Source: an uncultured Dialister sp. (GTDB lineage: Bacteria; Bacillota; Negativicutes; Veillonellales; Dialisteraceae). From it: a stretch of DNA of 50,089 bases. The translations under genes were made by a program, and so were the position numbers. The stretch spans positions 1 to 50,089 of the forward strand of contig UQRR01000006.1 of the NCBI GenBank assembly GCA_900543455.1, given 5' to 3'. Positions 7,522-15,366 of the stretch are shown piece by piece. The notes beneath the pieces are model-generated. The model was not told the DNA's origin and did not search any database. It saw only the letters and a program-made list of their open reading frames with translations. How positions within the stretch are numbered: the stretch's first letter is position 1; every line of letters begins with the position of its first letter.

Positions 7522-8751
7522 TCAGCCGTGGATTTCTCTCAAAGGATACGACCGCCCCGTGAGAGAGCGTGTTCCTTTTTCTGTGATGACATAGGTGTTT
7601 TCCGTCCCGACCATGCCGAGCCCCGGGAGCGCGATTTTCGGTTCGACTGCAAACGTCATACCGGGCTCGAGCACCTCCTTGAAGCCCTTTGCCAGAGCAG
7701 GAGCTTCATCCATCACGAGCCCGATGCTGTGTCCGAGGAATTTGCCCCCGTTCATGAAATCATCCCCATATATATTTTGAAACTTGTCCATCGGTTTTAG
7801 ATATAAATTCTCGATCGATTCCCCCGGCTTCATCAAAGAGACGACCTCCTCCTCCAGACGAAGACACTCCTCCTGCGCCTTGAGAATGGCATCCGCCTCC
7901 GAATTCTTCGCCAGCTCCCCAAAGTAGTAGACCACCGTCTTATCTGTATGATAGCCATCAAAGCCGCAGGGAATATCGAGATAGACGAGCCGTCCCTCTT
8001 TCAAGCGGCGGAAAGCATTCCCGATGGACTGCACCGCGATACAGGTCCCATCCGTACCTCCCGGGCCGTCAAACCCCGTGCGGACAAGACCACTCTTACC
8101 GAAGGACGCCAGCCCGACGGCCTCTTCCCCCAGAGACTGATTGAAGCGCGCCGTACCATGAGAACCGCGGAGCACCATTTCCTTGTAGATCTCGATGGCA
8201 AGCTCCGCCTCACTGATGCCCGCATGGAGGAGTTTCGGTGCGACGACATCCAAAACCGTTTCATGGATACTTCCCGAACGCTCCATCTGCGCGATTTCAT
8301 AGGCACTTTTCCGAAGGCGCAGATCCTGCATGACATCATCCAGTGGCAGCGCCGTTTCAAAAGGAAAATGCTTATGGAAGAGCTTCATCCAGTCCAGTGT
8401 GGTCTTCTTCGTTTCCACGTAGATCCCCTGCGGGACATGCGGATAAAGAGCCGCCGCCTCGCGGAAGCTCCGCATCGGACGGATATCACTGAAATGAGAC
8501 TCATTCGAAGCGCGCGTGAAATTCCGCCGCACCCACAGGACCGCATCCGACGGACGGATGATGAGCGCTCCCTCCTGCATTGTCCCCGTGAAATAGTACA
8601 TCGCTACCTTGTGACTGATGACCGCCATCTCCCAGTCCGGATGACGCGCATCCATGAGTTTCCGAAATTTTTCCAGCCGCTGTTCCAGCTCCTTTGCCGG
8701 GACCGGACGGATCGCATCTGTTAAAACGGACGCCTGCTCCAGAATTGCCAT
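7522..8751 (-). CDS. Xaa-Pro aminopeptidase / M24 family metallopeptidase
   Basis: A 409-residue pita-bread-fold peptidase. The N-terminal creatinase-like domain occupies roughly residues 20-165 and the catalytic M24 domain the rest. Metal-ligand motifs are visible: DIPCGFDGYHTDKT (two Asp), GHSIGLVMDEAP (His), FAVEPKIALPG (Glu) and GTENTYVIT (Glu). Such enzymes remove N-terminal residues before proline, or act on related dipeptides. I place the start at 8751, where AAGGAG sits five bases upstream of MAILEQ; the open frame continues to 8880 but that part would run into the tonB terminator. It appears monocistronic. Confidence 0.88.
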   Translation of the reverse strand: MAILEQASVLTDAIRPVPAKELEQRLEKFRKLMDARHPDWEMAVISHKVAMYYFTGTMQEGALIIRPSDAVLWVRRNFTRASNESHFSDIRPMRSFREAAALYPHVPQGIYVETKKTTLDWMKLFHKHFPFETALPLDDVMQDLRLRKSAYEIAQMERSGSIHETVLDVVAPKLLHAGISEAELAIEIYKEMVLRGSHGTARFNQSLGEEAVGLASFGKSGLVRTGFDGPGGTDGTCIAVQSIGNAFRRLKEGRLVYLDIPCGFDGYHTDKTVVYYFGELAKNSEADAILKAQEECLRLEEEVVSLMKPGESIENLYLKPMDKFQNIYGDDFMNGGKFLGHSIGLVMDEAPALAKGFKEVLEPGMTFAVEPKIALPGLGMVGTENTYVITEKGTRSLTGRSYPLREIHG

Positions 8752-8780
8752 ATTAGCTCCTTTATATCTGACCAATCCAT

Positions 8781-8809
8781 ATCTAATAAACCTACTACGA
8801 TTGTAGCAA
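8781..8809 (-). promoter_or_regulatory. Candidate promoter of pepP-like gene
   Basis: On the minus strand TTGCTA (8804-8809) and TTAGAT (8781-8786) are separated by exactly 17 bases, about 30 bases ahead of the ATG. Confidence 0.5.
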
Positions 8810-8830
8810 AGATGATGTATCCCTGCAATG

Positions 8831-8872
8831 AAAAAGCCGGCGCGCATGTGGGACATGACACGCCAGCTTTTA
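8831..8872 (-). terminator. Terminator of the TonB receptor operon
   Basis: On the minus strand a long stem, GCTGGCGTGTCATGT against ACATGCGCGCCGGC with G-U pairs, is followed by five T residues, 12 bases after the tonB stop codon. Confidence 0.85.
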
Positions 8873-8883
8873 GGAAACATAGA

Positions 8884-9663
8884 TCATCGTATCTTAAAAT
8901 TCACCGGCAGATAGATCGTGCAAGCCATAGGCTGGCCATGCGTATCCAAAGCAGGCGAAAAAGTCCAGCGATAGACCGCCTCGACCGCCGCCCGGTCCAA
9001 AGCCGCACTGCCGGAACTGCCGGATACAGAGACCGCATCGACTCCGCCGGTGGCATTGACGGTGATCCGCACCTGCACGACCCCGGACGTACCATCCAGC
9101 ATGGCTCGTCCGGGATAATCCGGCTCCACATAGGATACAACCGACGGAGGCGTGACAGGGACGCCGCTCTGAGAACCAGATCCCTCACCATCACCCTGTC
9201 CGCTGCCTTCCCCTTCGTCAGCTCCCTGCCCCGTCGCATCGCCTTCCCCGCTTCCCGATCCACTTCCTGCCCCAGATAGAGAAGCAGCCATTTCAGTGCC
9301 CGAAGCTGAGGACGAAGCCTTCGTGTCAGGCAAGGTCGCAGGCTGAAAGACTTCCTCTACTACAGGATCCTCCTGCTTTTCCATGATAGGGAAATCTTCT
9401 GTCACATCCTCTGTCGTGGGTTCTTCCTCTTGTGTCGATAGAGATGGATGATCCATCTCCGCCGTTTCTTCTACCGGGGAAGGAAGCGCCTTTTGTCCAC
9501 CGCCAGCCTGTCCTCCCGTATTCAGGACGATTTCTATCGGCTCTTGAGAAACAGGCGGTTTCAGAAATAGAAATCCGGCCATCCCCAGCCATAGAGCCGC
9601 CCCCGCATGACACAGAACAGTGACAGCCAGACTGATGCCATACCGCTTCGTTTGCTGCTCCAA
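8884..9663 (-). CDS. tonB: TonB family energy-transducing protein
   Basis: A 259-residue inner-membrane protein linking the ExbB/ExbD proton motor to outer-membrane receptors. A single transmembrane anchor spans about residues 10-33. The periplasmic linker (about 45-170) is unusual: rather than the Pro-Lys/Pro-Glu rod of classical TonB, it is acidic and then Gly/Ser/Asp/Glu-rich. The C-terminal TonB domain covers about 175-259 (VEPDYPGRAMLDGTSGVV, then VYRWTFSPA, the usual YP.....G.V and W.F.PA landmarks). The start is a TTG at 9663 with GGGAGGGG 6-8 bases upstream; any later ATG would remove the anchor. It is the last gene of the riboswitch-controlled operon. Confidence 0.93.
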   Translation of the reverse strand: MEQQTKRYGISLAVTVLCHAGAALWLGMAGFLFLKPPVSQEPIEIVLNTGGQAGGGQKALPSPVEETAEMDHPSLSTQEEEPTTEDVTEDFPIMEKQEDPVVEEVFQPATLPDTKASSSASGTEMAASLSGAGSGSGSGEGDATGQGADEGEGSGQGDGEGSGSQSGVPVTPPSVVSYVEPDYPGRAMLDGTSGVVQVRITVNATGGVDAVSVSGSSGSAALDRAAVEAVYRWTFSPALDTHGQPMACTIYLPVNFKIR

Positions 9664-9736
9664 CGCACGCCCCTCCCTTCCTTTTTACCGCCTTGTTTTT
9701 ACACAACAACCGTCAGAAAACAGGAATGACCATCTT

Positions 9737-10138
9737 CTATCGATCAGTGGCCAAAGAGAAGCGGGTCACGCCAGCACCCTTGCATGCATCCAGCAGATGC
9801 ATGATGATATCATAAGATGCCTCTTTCTCTCCGCGGAGCATGACAGCAAAATCCGGATCATTCGCTGCCGCCTGCCGCATCCGCTCCAGCAGAAGCGGCT
9901 CTGTGATCCGCTCATCCGCCAGATACAGCGTCCCATCCGCTTTGACAGTGACAGTCCATCCACTCTTCTTTACATGTTCACTATGTTCCGCCTTGGGAAG
10001 GACGACAGGGATCGTTTGTATATTTGACATATACATGGTACTGACGACAAAGAAAACGAGCAGCAGAAAAATGAGATCGATCATCGGACTCAGCATCAAT
10101 CCCGGCGCCGTGGAAAGATTCCTTTTTCTCCGTCTCAT
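9737..10138 (-). CDS. exbD: Biopolymer transport protein ExbD
   Basis: A 133-residue ExbD/TolR-family protein. A short cytoplasmic N-terminus is followed by one transmembrane helix (about 15-37) containing the functional Asp in LSPMIDLIFLLLVFF, and then a periplasmic domain. It forms the proton channel with ExbB and energises TonB. Its ATG overlaps the exbB stop codon (ATGA), and tonB follows after 73 bases. Confidence 0.95.
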   Translation of the reverse strand: MRRRKRNLSTAPGLMLSPMIDLIFLLLVFFVVSTMYMSNIQTIPVVLPKAEHSEHVKKSGWTVTVKADGTLYLADERITEPLLLERMRQAAANDPDFAVMLRGEKEASYDIIMHLLDACKGAGVTRFSLATDR

Positions 10139-10755
10139 CTTGATCCCTCGCCTTCTTTAAGCCTGGCAGCCAGTACTTCCGCGATGGTATCCAGATTCAG
10201 CGAAGCATTCCTGCAGCGATGAGACAGATACGCATGGACACAAGTCCCCGCTATCGCGATGATCAGCCCGAAAATGGTGGTAATCAGCGCTTCAGCCAGC
10301 CCCGAAGTGACACCCGCCGTATTCGTCATCTGGCCCGCCATCGAGGCGAAAGTCCCCATCATCCCCGTGATCGTCCCCAAAAGCCCCAGCATCGGCGAAA
10401 GACCTATGACCACGCTTAGATAGTCCAGATGACTTTCCAGACGCTCGACAGCGCGATCCGCCAATTCATAGGTGACCGATTCCACTGCTTCTCCATAAAG
10501 ACCCGCCTCATCGATGACCCGGCAGGCCAGAGAAGCCGCATCCCCCCTCACAACGCCCGCCATATCGCGGGCTTCCTTCCTTTTCCCCGCATTCATCAGC
10601 TGACAAAACTGTAAGACAAAGGCCTCTGGAGAAATCGCCTTCCGATAATAGAGAATCCGCTCTACCGCGATAAAGACCACAGCCATAGAGCAAAGGAGCA
10701 AAGGCCACATACACGGCCCGCCTCTCATGAAATATGCTATCGTTGTCTGAAACAT
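10135..10755 (-). CDS. exbB: MotA/TolQ/ExbB proton channel family protein
   Basis: A 206-residue protein with an N-terminal transmembrane helix (about 10-30) and two further helices (roughly 105-135 and 155-180). The conserved core GLSPMLGLLGTITGMMGTF is the ExbB/TolQ signature, and TTIFGLIIAIAGT gives the last helix. I chose the ATG at 10755 because GGAGG lies six bases upstream; a longer frame adds six residues without a better site. It is coupled to exbD by a four-base overlap and lies 50 bases after the secreted protein gene. Confidence 0.95.
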   Translation of the reverse strand: MFQTTIAYFMRGGPCMWPLLLCSMAVVFIAVERILYYRKAISPEAFVLQFCQLMNAGKRKEARDMAGVVRGDAASLACRVIDEAGLYGEAVESVTYELADRAVERLESHLDYLSVVIGLSPMLGLLGTITGMMGTFASMAGQMTNTAGVTSGLAEALITTIFGLIIAIAGTCVHAYLSHRCRNASLNLDTIAEVLAARLKEGEGSR

Positions 10756-10805
10756 AGGCCACCTCCTAGACAAGCCTTCGGGAAAACACTTAGAGGAAAG
10801 GCAGA

Positions 10806-11393
10806 TTAACGATGGGCTGCCTGCTGTTCACTTTTCTTTCCTACACTTTTCTGGTACTCTACAAACCGCTCCCCGATGCGGTACATAGCCTGAACAAAAG
10901 AATTAGATGGAATTTTTTTATATATTGGTTCCCGCTTCGCTTCACTGATCAGCTGATGTTTCTGGTCATAAATCTTCACCTGCGTGATGGCGTATTCCTC
11001 CTCGTGCATATGAAAATGCAATTCCATCTCATTACAGATAGGCAGACTCTCCCCTTGCAGTTTGTCTGCATATTGCTTCTTCAATCGTTCCAGTACGTTT
11101 CTATCTTTATAAATAGCACGAACGTTCATGACTAACTCATTGGGATCATCCGGATTTAAATGCCCTGTTTTCACATTCAGACTATACTCTGCCAGATCAC
11201 TGACAAAGACATCCCCCCACTGCATAGCATATTCCTCTTCCGGCGTGAGCTGTTCTTTGGCATTCATCTCATAGATGGGTTGGGGAGTATCCCCCGCAGG
11301 GGATTCTTCTGCATCCACCCTTGGAGAAAGGAATGGACACAGAAGAACAGAAAAGAAGAGAAAAATGAAAGCCTGACAGACCTTAGAATGCAT
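10806..11393 (-). CDS. Secreted protein of unknown function in the TonB receptor operon
   Basis: A 195-residue protein with a signal peptide (hydrophobic core about residues 7-23, then SPRVDAEE). No family is recognised. The mature part is mixed alpha/beta-like and charged, with a possible beta-rich segment around LPICNEMELHFHMHEEEYAITQVKIYD and a C-terminal helix (MYRIGERFVEYQKSVGKKSEQQ). Its place between receptor and exbB suggests a periplasmic accessory role in uptake, but that is inference. The start at 11393 overlaps the end of the 38-residue ORF by 11 bases, suggesting translational coupling; no strong ribosome-binding site is visible. Its DNA is more AT-rich than the core genes. Confidence 0.8.
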   Translation of the reverse strand: MHSKVCQAFIFLFFSVLLCPFLSPRVDAEESPAGDTPQPIYEMNAKEQLTPEEEYAMQWGDVFVSDLAEYSLNVKTGHLNPDDPNELVMNVRAIYKDRNVLERLKKQYADKLQGESLPICNEMELHFHMHEEEYAITQVKIYDQKHQLISEAKREPIYKKIPSNSFVQAMYRIGERFVEYQKSVGKKSEQQAAHR

Positions 11394-11499
11394 AGCGGAT
11401 ACCTGCATTCAGTTTCCATTGCAATCCCCAGGTAGATCCTGTAATCAATGCAGCAACGATTATCGCCTGTTTCATTTTGGTAAAGTTATTTTTTAACAT
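11383..11499 (-). CDS. 38-residue ORF: hydrophobic leader joined to a barrel-like C-terminus
   Basis: Translated directly: a basic start (MLKNNFTKMKQ), a hydrophobic stretch (AIIVAALITGSTWG), then LQWKLNAGIRYAF and stop. The ending, with alternating hydrophobics and a terminal Phe, looks like the last strand of an outer-membrane barrel. AAAGGA is nine bases before the ATG. It lies between the receptor stop (11521) and the secreted protein, overlapping the latter. It may be a remnant of an internally deleted outer-membrane protein, a small coupling leader, or a real small envelope protein. Confidence 0.5.
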   Translation of the reverse strand: MLKNNFTKMKQAIIVAALITGSTWGLQWKLNAGIRYAF

Positions 11500-11520
11500 A
11501 GCAATCCATCCTTTCATACT

Positions 11521-14500
11521 TTAAAATTCATAATGAATAGTTGCATAATAGGTTCTTCCTTGTAATGGACAAGCTGGATTTATATACATATCATCTCCTA
11601 TCAATATTTTTTGCTTAGGATTTTGGTTAAATATGTCATTACATCCCAAAGTAAATTGCCATGCTTTATTGGGCTGCAACTTAATGCCAGCATTAACAAC
11701 AGTCGTACTTGGCGTTGGGCATCCAAGATCAAATTTGCTCTTTGACGCAATTCCATCAAGGGTATATGTGTAGAACTTTCCGATATAGTGTGCTTCACTA
11801 AAAAGTGTAAACTTAGGACTTGGGAACCAGGATAGTCTTACATTTCCTTCCCATTCAGGTTGATAAGTAGCCCGCGATTCATACCAAACATCATCTCCGC
11901 CAGGTATATTCTTATCAGTTTTTGCCATGGCATGAGTATTAGTATAAGTAGCTTCTAAGTCTACACTAAAATGATCCCATTTTAGGCCACTTTGTAATTC
12001 AAATCCATGGACTTTGCCTTTGCTATCGTTGGTATATGAGAAGAAGTCTTTAGCCATTCGACGCAGTTGTAGCATTCGCTGTGTATCTCGCCAAAAATAA
12101 GTTAATGTCACATAAGCATCTGATTTTCCGAATTTGCCATTCCAAAGCGTACTGAAGTCAAACTGTTTTCCATATTCCGGCTGAGGAAAAGCTGCTGTAT
12201 CCCATCCTTTATGCGGCATCGGCAAAATCCCTGCACCATCTCCTGCAATTTCATACATATTAAGCAGTCGATAGTAAGTTCCGCCCGTCATGCGAAAAGT
12301 CAGATTATCGTTGACATTCTTCTTTAACGCCAACTGCCAGGTACCCTTCCTGTCTCTTTGGCTATCGCGTGGGTGAAACCACTTGAAGGCATTGGCAGAA
12401 TTATCTGGATTAGCACTAAAATTCTTAGAATCACTATACCCAACAATAGTAGACGAATTGAATCTCCATGATGGCGTAAGGAACCAGGAGGCTTTTTTAT
12501 CCAAGGTAATGGTATCCTGCAATTGGATATTCAAAATTTTTTGCTCATATCGGTTTCGTACACGCCAGGTAGGAGCCAACCATTCCCAAAGCTCTTTCGT
12601 GTTCAAAGCCCTGTACATATTATGTCCATCAATGTTCATTTTTTCGTATGAATAATTGGCTTGAAATTCTAAGATTTGTCTTTCAGACAGTTTATAGCTC
12701 CCGTCCATCTGCAGATTATACTTATTGGAATTATATTGGCTCCAACCTCTCAATACAGAATTTCTCCATGTATCCGCTTCTGAACTAGCAGACAACTCTG
12801 GAATTTCATTTCCATTTTCATCCCATGGATAGTACAATTTGTGCTCAGCATTATACTTTTTTTTCTGATGCTGATAATCTACAAACCAGCCCCATTCTAA
12901 TCGACCATGCTGCTGACGGTTTTGTAGCATCAAATCGTAAGTATCCATAGTTTGTTTTCTGCTATCTGCAAAAAAATGGTCATATACATCTGTTCCAGCT
13001 CCCACATCCCATCCATTGAAAGCGACCTGTTCCATTCCCCAAAGAGAATCCGGTAAATGTCGGTTGATATGATTATAGGAAGCTTTTACCATCCAGTTAT
13101 CATTTTGCCATTTGATCAAACTGCTGATATTTTTTCTGTCGTTGTACTTTCTATGTCGCTCTGCTTTCGCTTTTTCTAAGGCTTCCGCATTTTTTACTCG
13201 CAGCTCTTCTTCGCTTAATTTATACTTTAGGTCTCTATATACTGTCCCATTGGTATCAAGCTTATCTTTTTGCGTTGCTTCACCATTTTTTATACGGTCA
13301 ATTTCTGCAGCAGCTTTTTTATCAACTTCCTCGTAGATTTTATTCTCTACTTGAGATTTGGCCTCAGGGTTGTTTTTGAAATACCCATCGGAACCATTTG
13401 CATTTTCCCAATCCGGCTTTAGATACAGGTTTAAAAGATCTTTTTTTAATGATTCATCCTGCCTCTTAATCTTAGCGGCTAAAGTTGTTGGATCATCTTT
13501 ATATTTTTCCCCCAATTTTTCAACGTTCCTGTGATACCTAGTTACCCGATCAGCAAAGTTGGCATTATTTTTCATATACCAGTTTGCTGCATCCTTTAAA
13601 AAGGCTTCATTACCTTCTACATACTTATTATCCCAAGACGTAGAACCCGTAAATTCTGCTCTCGCCTTTTCTTTTGCATATTCAATTTCCGCCTGTATCA
13701 GCCCGCCGCTTCGGACAAAGTCTAACCAGTCATCACTATCGACTTGCCCACTACTATTTACAAATCTGTCATATACATCTTTTGATATACTCCCTTCTCC
13801 GTTATTGTACAGGCTATCAATATTAGTTTTATGAAATGTATTTGAATCCGTCATCTTAGTATAAGCTTCTACACCACGCAAAGCATTTTCATAACTTTTT
13901 CTGTAAGACGCCCTTGCTATATCTGAGTCCATAGAATAGTTATGATACGGAAAATCCCCTTTCGCTGCTTCATAGTTCAGGCCTACGAGTAAGCTGCCAG
14001 AGGCGAGCGGGCTCACCACTTCCAGGCTGGCGCTCTTTCCTCCGAAAGAGGCTTTGCCGAGTTCTGCCGAGATATTCGCCTTTGTCGGTTTCTTTGTCAC
14101 CACGTTAATGACACCGCCGATGAAGGTCCCGCCAAAACGTGCTGGGATATATCCGCGGTAGACTTCGATGCGTTCTACATTTTTGACAGGAATGGTGGAA
14201 ATATCCACGGCTGCATCACCGCCGAGGTTCGTCATGACACCATCGACAAAGACGCCGACCTGTGCTGCGGTAGAACCACGAACAGTGACGACGGTATACT
14301 GTCCCTTGCCATTCACTTCACGCACATGCACGCCCGGGACCATTTTCAGTAAATCAGGAAGATCCTTCTGCTCACCCTTATATTCTTCTGGACGAATGAC
14401 AGTGACGGTACCTGGAGAGAGTTTGGATTCCCAATCCGGGCGTTTCGCTTCGACAGTGATTCCAGCCAGTTCAAATTCCGGAGCATCGGAAGCAGACAAC

Positions 14501-14604
14501 GCCTCTGCTGCAGCTACCCCCCCCGAAAAATTGTTCGTGATGCTGCACAGCGTCGCCACCACGGCCGTACCTAAGATGTGTAAATAGTGTTTCCTATTCA
14601 TCAT
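11521..14604 (-). CDS. TonB-dependent outer-membrane receptor, BtuB-like by regulation, with a large insertion
   Basis: A 1027-residue receptor: signal peptide (about 1-33), plug domain (about 50-175, with ITVEAKRP as a candidate TonB-box region, VPGVHVREV, VRGSTAAQVGVFVDGV, VERIEVYRGYIPARFGG and GGVINVVTKKP), and a barrel ending in ATIHYEF with the terminal Phe used for outer-membrane assembly. A Lys/Glu/Asn-rich, helix-prone segment of about 280 residues (roughly 225-505) interrupts the barrel and should face outward; E. coli BtuB is only about 614 residues long. A B12 riboswitch in its leader suggests a corrinoid substrate, though heme or another chelate is possible. The plug-coding DNA is GC-rich like the chromosome; from about 13,980 downward it becomes clearly AT-rich, suggesting recombination. 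Confidence 0.93.
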   Translation of the reverse strand: MMNRKHYLHILGTAVVATLCSITNNFSGGVAAAEALSASDAPEFELAGITVEAKRPDWESKLSPGTVTVIRPEEYKGEQKDLPDLLKMVPGVHVREVNGKGQYTVVTVRGSTAAQVGVFVDGVMTNLGGDAAVDISTIPVKNVERIEVYRGYIPARFGGTFIGGVINVVTKKPTKANISAELGKASFGGKSASLEVVSPLASGSLLVGLNYEAAKGDFPYHNYSMDSDIARASYRKSYENALRGVEAYTKMTDSNTFHKTNIDSLYNNGEGSISKDVYDRFVNSSGQVDSDDWLDFVRSGGLIQAEIEYAKEKARAEFTGSTSWDNKYVEGNEAFLKDAANWYMKNNANFADRVTRYHRNVEKLGEKYKDDPTTLAAKIKRQDESLKKDLLNLYLKPDWENANGSDGYFKNNPEAKSQVENKIYEEVDKKAAAEIDRIKNGEATQKDKLDTNGTVYRDLKYKLSEEELRVKNAEALEKAKAERHRKYNDRKNISSLIKWQNDNWMVKASYNHINRHLPDSLWGMEQVAFNGWDVGAGTDVYDHFFADSRKQTMDTYDLMLQNRQQHGRLEWGWFVDYQHQKKKYNAEHKLYYPWDENGNEIPELSASSEADTWRNSVLRGWSQYNSNKYNLQMDGSYKLSERQILEFQANYSYEKMNIDGHNMYRALNTKELWEWLAPTWRVRNRYEQKILNIQLQDTITLDKKASWFLTPSWRFNSSTIVGYSDSKNFSANPDNSANAFKWFHPRDSQRDRKGTWQLALKKNVNDNLTFRMTGGTYYRLLNMYEIAGDGAGILPMPHKGWDTAAFPQPEYGKQFDFSTLWNGKFGKSDAYVTLTYFWRDTQRMLQLRRMAKDFFSYTNDSKGKVHGFELQSGLKWDHFSVDLEATYTNTHAMAKTDKNIPGGDDVWYESRATYQPEWEGNVRLSWFPSPKFTLFSEAHYIGKFYTYTLDGIASKSKFDLGCPTPSTTVVNAGIKLQPNKAWQFTLGCNDIFNQNPKQKILIGDDMYINPACPLQGRTYYATIHYEF

Positions 14605-14666
14605 ATGTACCTCTCTTCCCTGAAGAAACGGTGCTTTCTCCTCATCACCGTCTCTCCGACCGATAC

Positions 14667-14742
14667 AAAAAAGCCGCAGAAAAACAGGCTGTGCTGTGTA
14701 CTCATTTCATGGCACCACAAAGCACGCTCTGTATCTGCGGCT
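14667..14742 (-). terminator. Leader terminator, probable expression platform of the B12 riboswitch
   Basis: On the minus strand AGCCGCAGA (14734-14742) pairs with TCTGCGGCT (14672-14680) and is followed by six T residues, 62 bases before the receptor start. Placed between aptamer and gene, it can stop transcription when the effector is bound. Confidence 0.7.
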
Positions 14743-14956
14743 ATTCATTCGATAGCTTTTCGATTTTCAGGAAAATCATAGGTCTGATCTCGCAAAGAGG
14801 CTCTGCTGCGTGGTTTCTCCCCAGCGGTGCTCTTTTGAAGCCGTACATTCTTTTCATTTTTTTGTGAGGCGCTGCGCCTTTTCACACTTTTTGCAAGCAC
14901 GGCTTCGAGAGTCAACCCATGCCCCTGACTTTGAACGAGCCAGGTTTCCTGCAGTA

Positions 14957-15084
14957 GAAACAGGCAGGCACTCTGACTGAGTTCCTCGCTTCTCATGTCC
15001 TCGTGACGGACTTGCCATGAGAGAGCTCCCCATACAGTTGCGGAACAGTGCTGGATTCTCACCAGCTTCCCCTGTCCTGTTTCC
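14957..15084 (-). promoter_or_regulatory. Cobalamin riboswitch aptamer
   Basis: On the minus strand the aptamer opens with GGAAACAGG and closes with CCTGTTTC (P1 stem, 15076-15084 and 14957-14964). Inside are the conserved core GGTGAGAATCC, AGCACTGTTCCGCAACTGTA, and the B12-box segment CAGTCAGAGTGCCTGCC. It is oriented toward the TonB receptor operon. A further hairpin (GAAGCCGT...ACGGCTTC, about 14835-14910) lies between aptamer and terminator. Confidence 0.92.
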
Positions 15085-15162
15085 TATGTAGTTGTCGAAT
15101 TATGTATCAGAAAATATAAGTGTGAGCTTTATCGTATCTTATAAAACACAAGTCAGCTCTTT

Positions 15163-15178
15163 TATCATTATAATGATA
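15163..15178. promoter_or_regulatory. 16-bp perfect palindrome over the -10 box, Fur/PerR-like operator candidate
   Basis: TATCATTATAATGATA is a perfect inverted repeat containing the TAATGATA/TATCATTA core found in Fur-type boxes, and it also resembles the AT-rich PerR box. It covers the -10 hexamer of the receptor operon promoter, the usual arrangement for repression. No regulator gene is in the window. Confidence 0.6.
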
Positions 15179-15195
15179 TAACTGATAAAACGCAA
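15167..15195 (-). promoter_or_regulatory. Promoter of the TonB receptor operon
   Basis: On the minus strand TTGCGT (15190-15195) and a consensus TATAAT (15167-15172) are separated by exactly 17 bases. The predicted start near 15160 lies about 75 bases before the B12 aptamer. Confidence 0.75.
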
Positions 15196-15308
15196 GCAAT
15201 CTCTAATAACTAAATAATAAATTATGTTTATAGCATTAATTTCAAGCGTGCTTTGTCTCTCTTTTATATCATCGCGCAAGCCTGACGCAGGGGCCTATGA
15301 AGACGCAT

Positions 15309-15352
15309 AAAAAAACATCCGCATTTCTATAAAAGAAGTGCGGATGTTTTTC
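15309..15352 (-). terminator. Terminator after the nitrilase-like gene
   Basis: ACATCCGCA and TGCGGATGT form a stem flanked by A and T tracts, 15 bases beyond the stop codon at 15367; it could work in both directions. Confidence 0.85.
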
Positions 15353-15366
15353 ATGCCGGAAGTCTT

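Noticed and set aside
14745..15062. 105-codon minus-strand frame upstream of the receptor
   Set aside because: It lies within the B12 riboswitch and its leader, whose RNA motifs explain the sequence.
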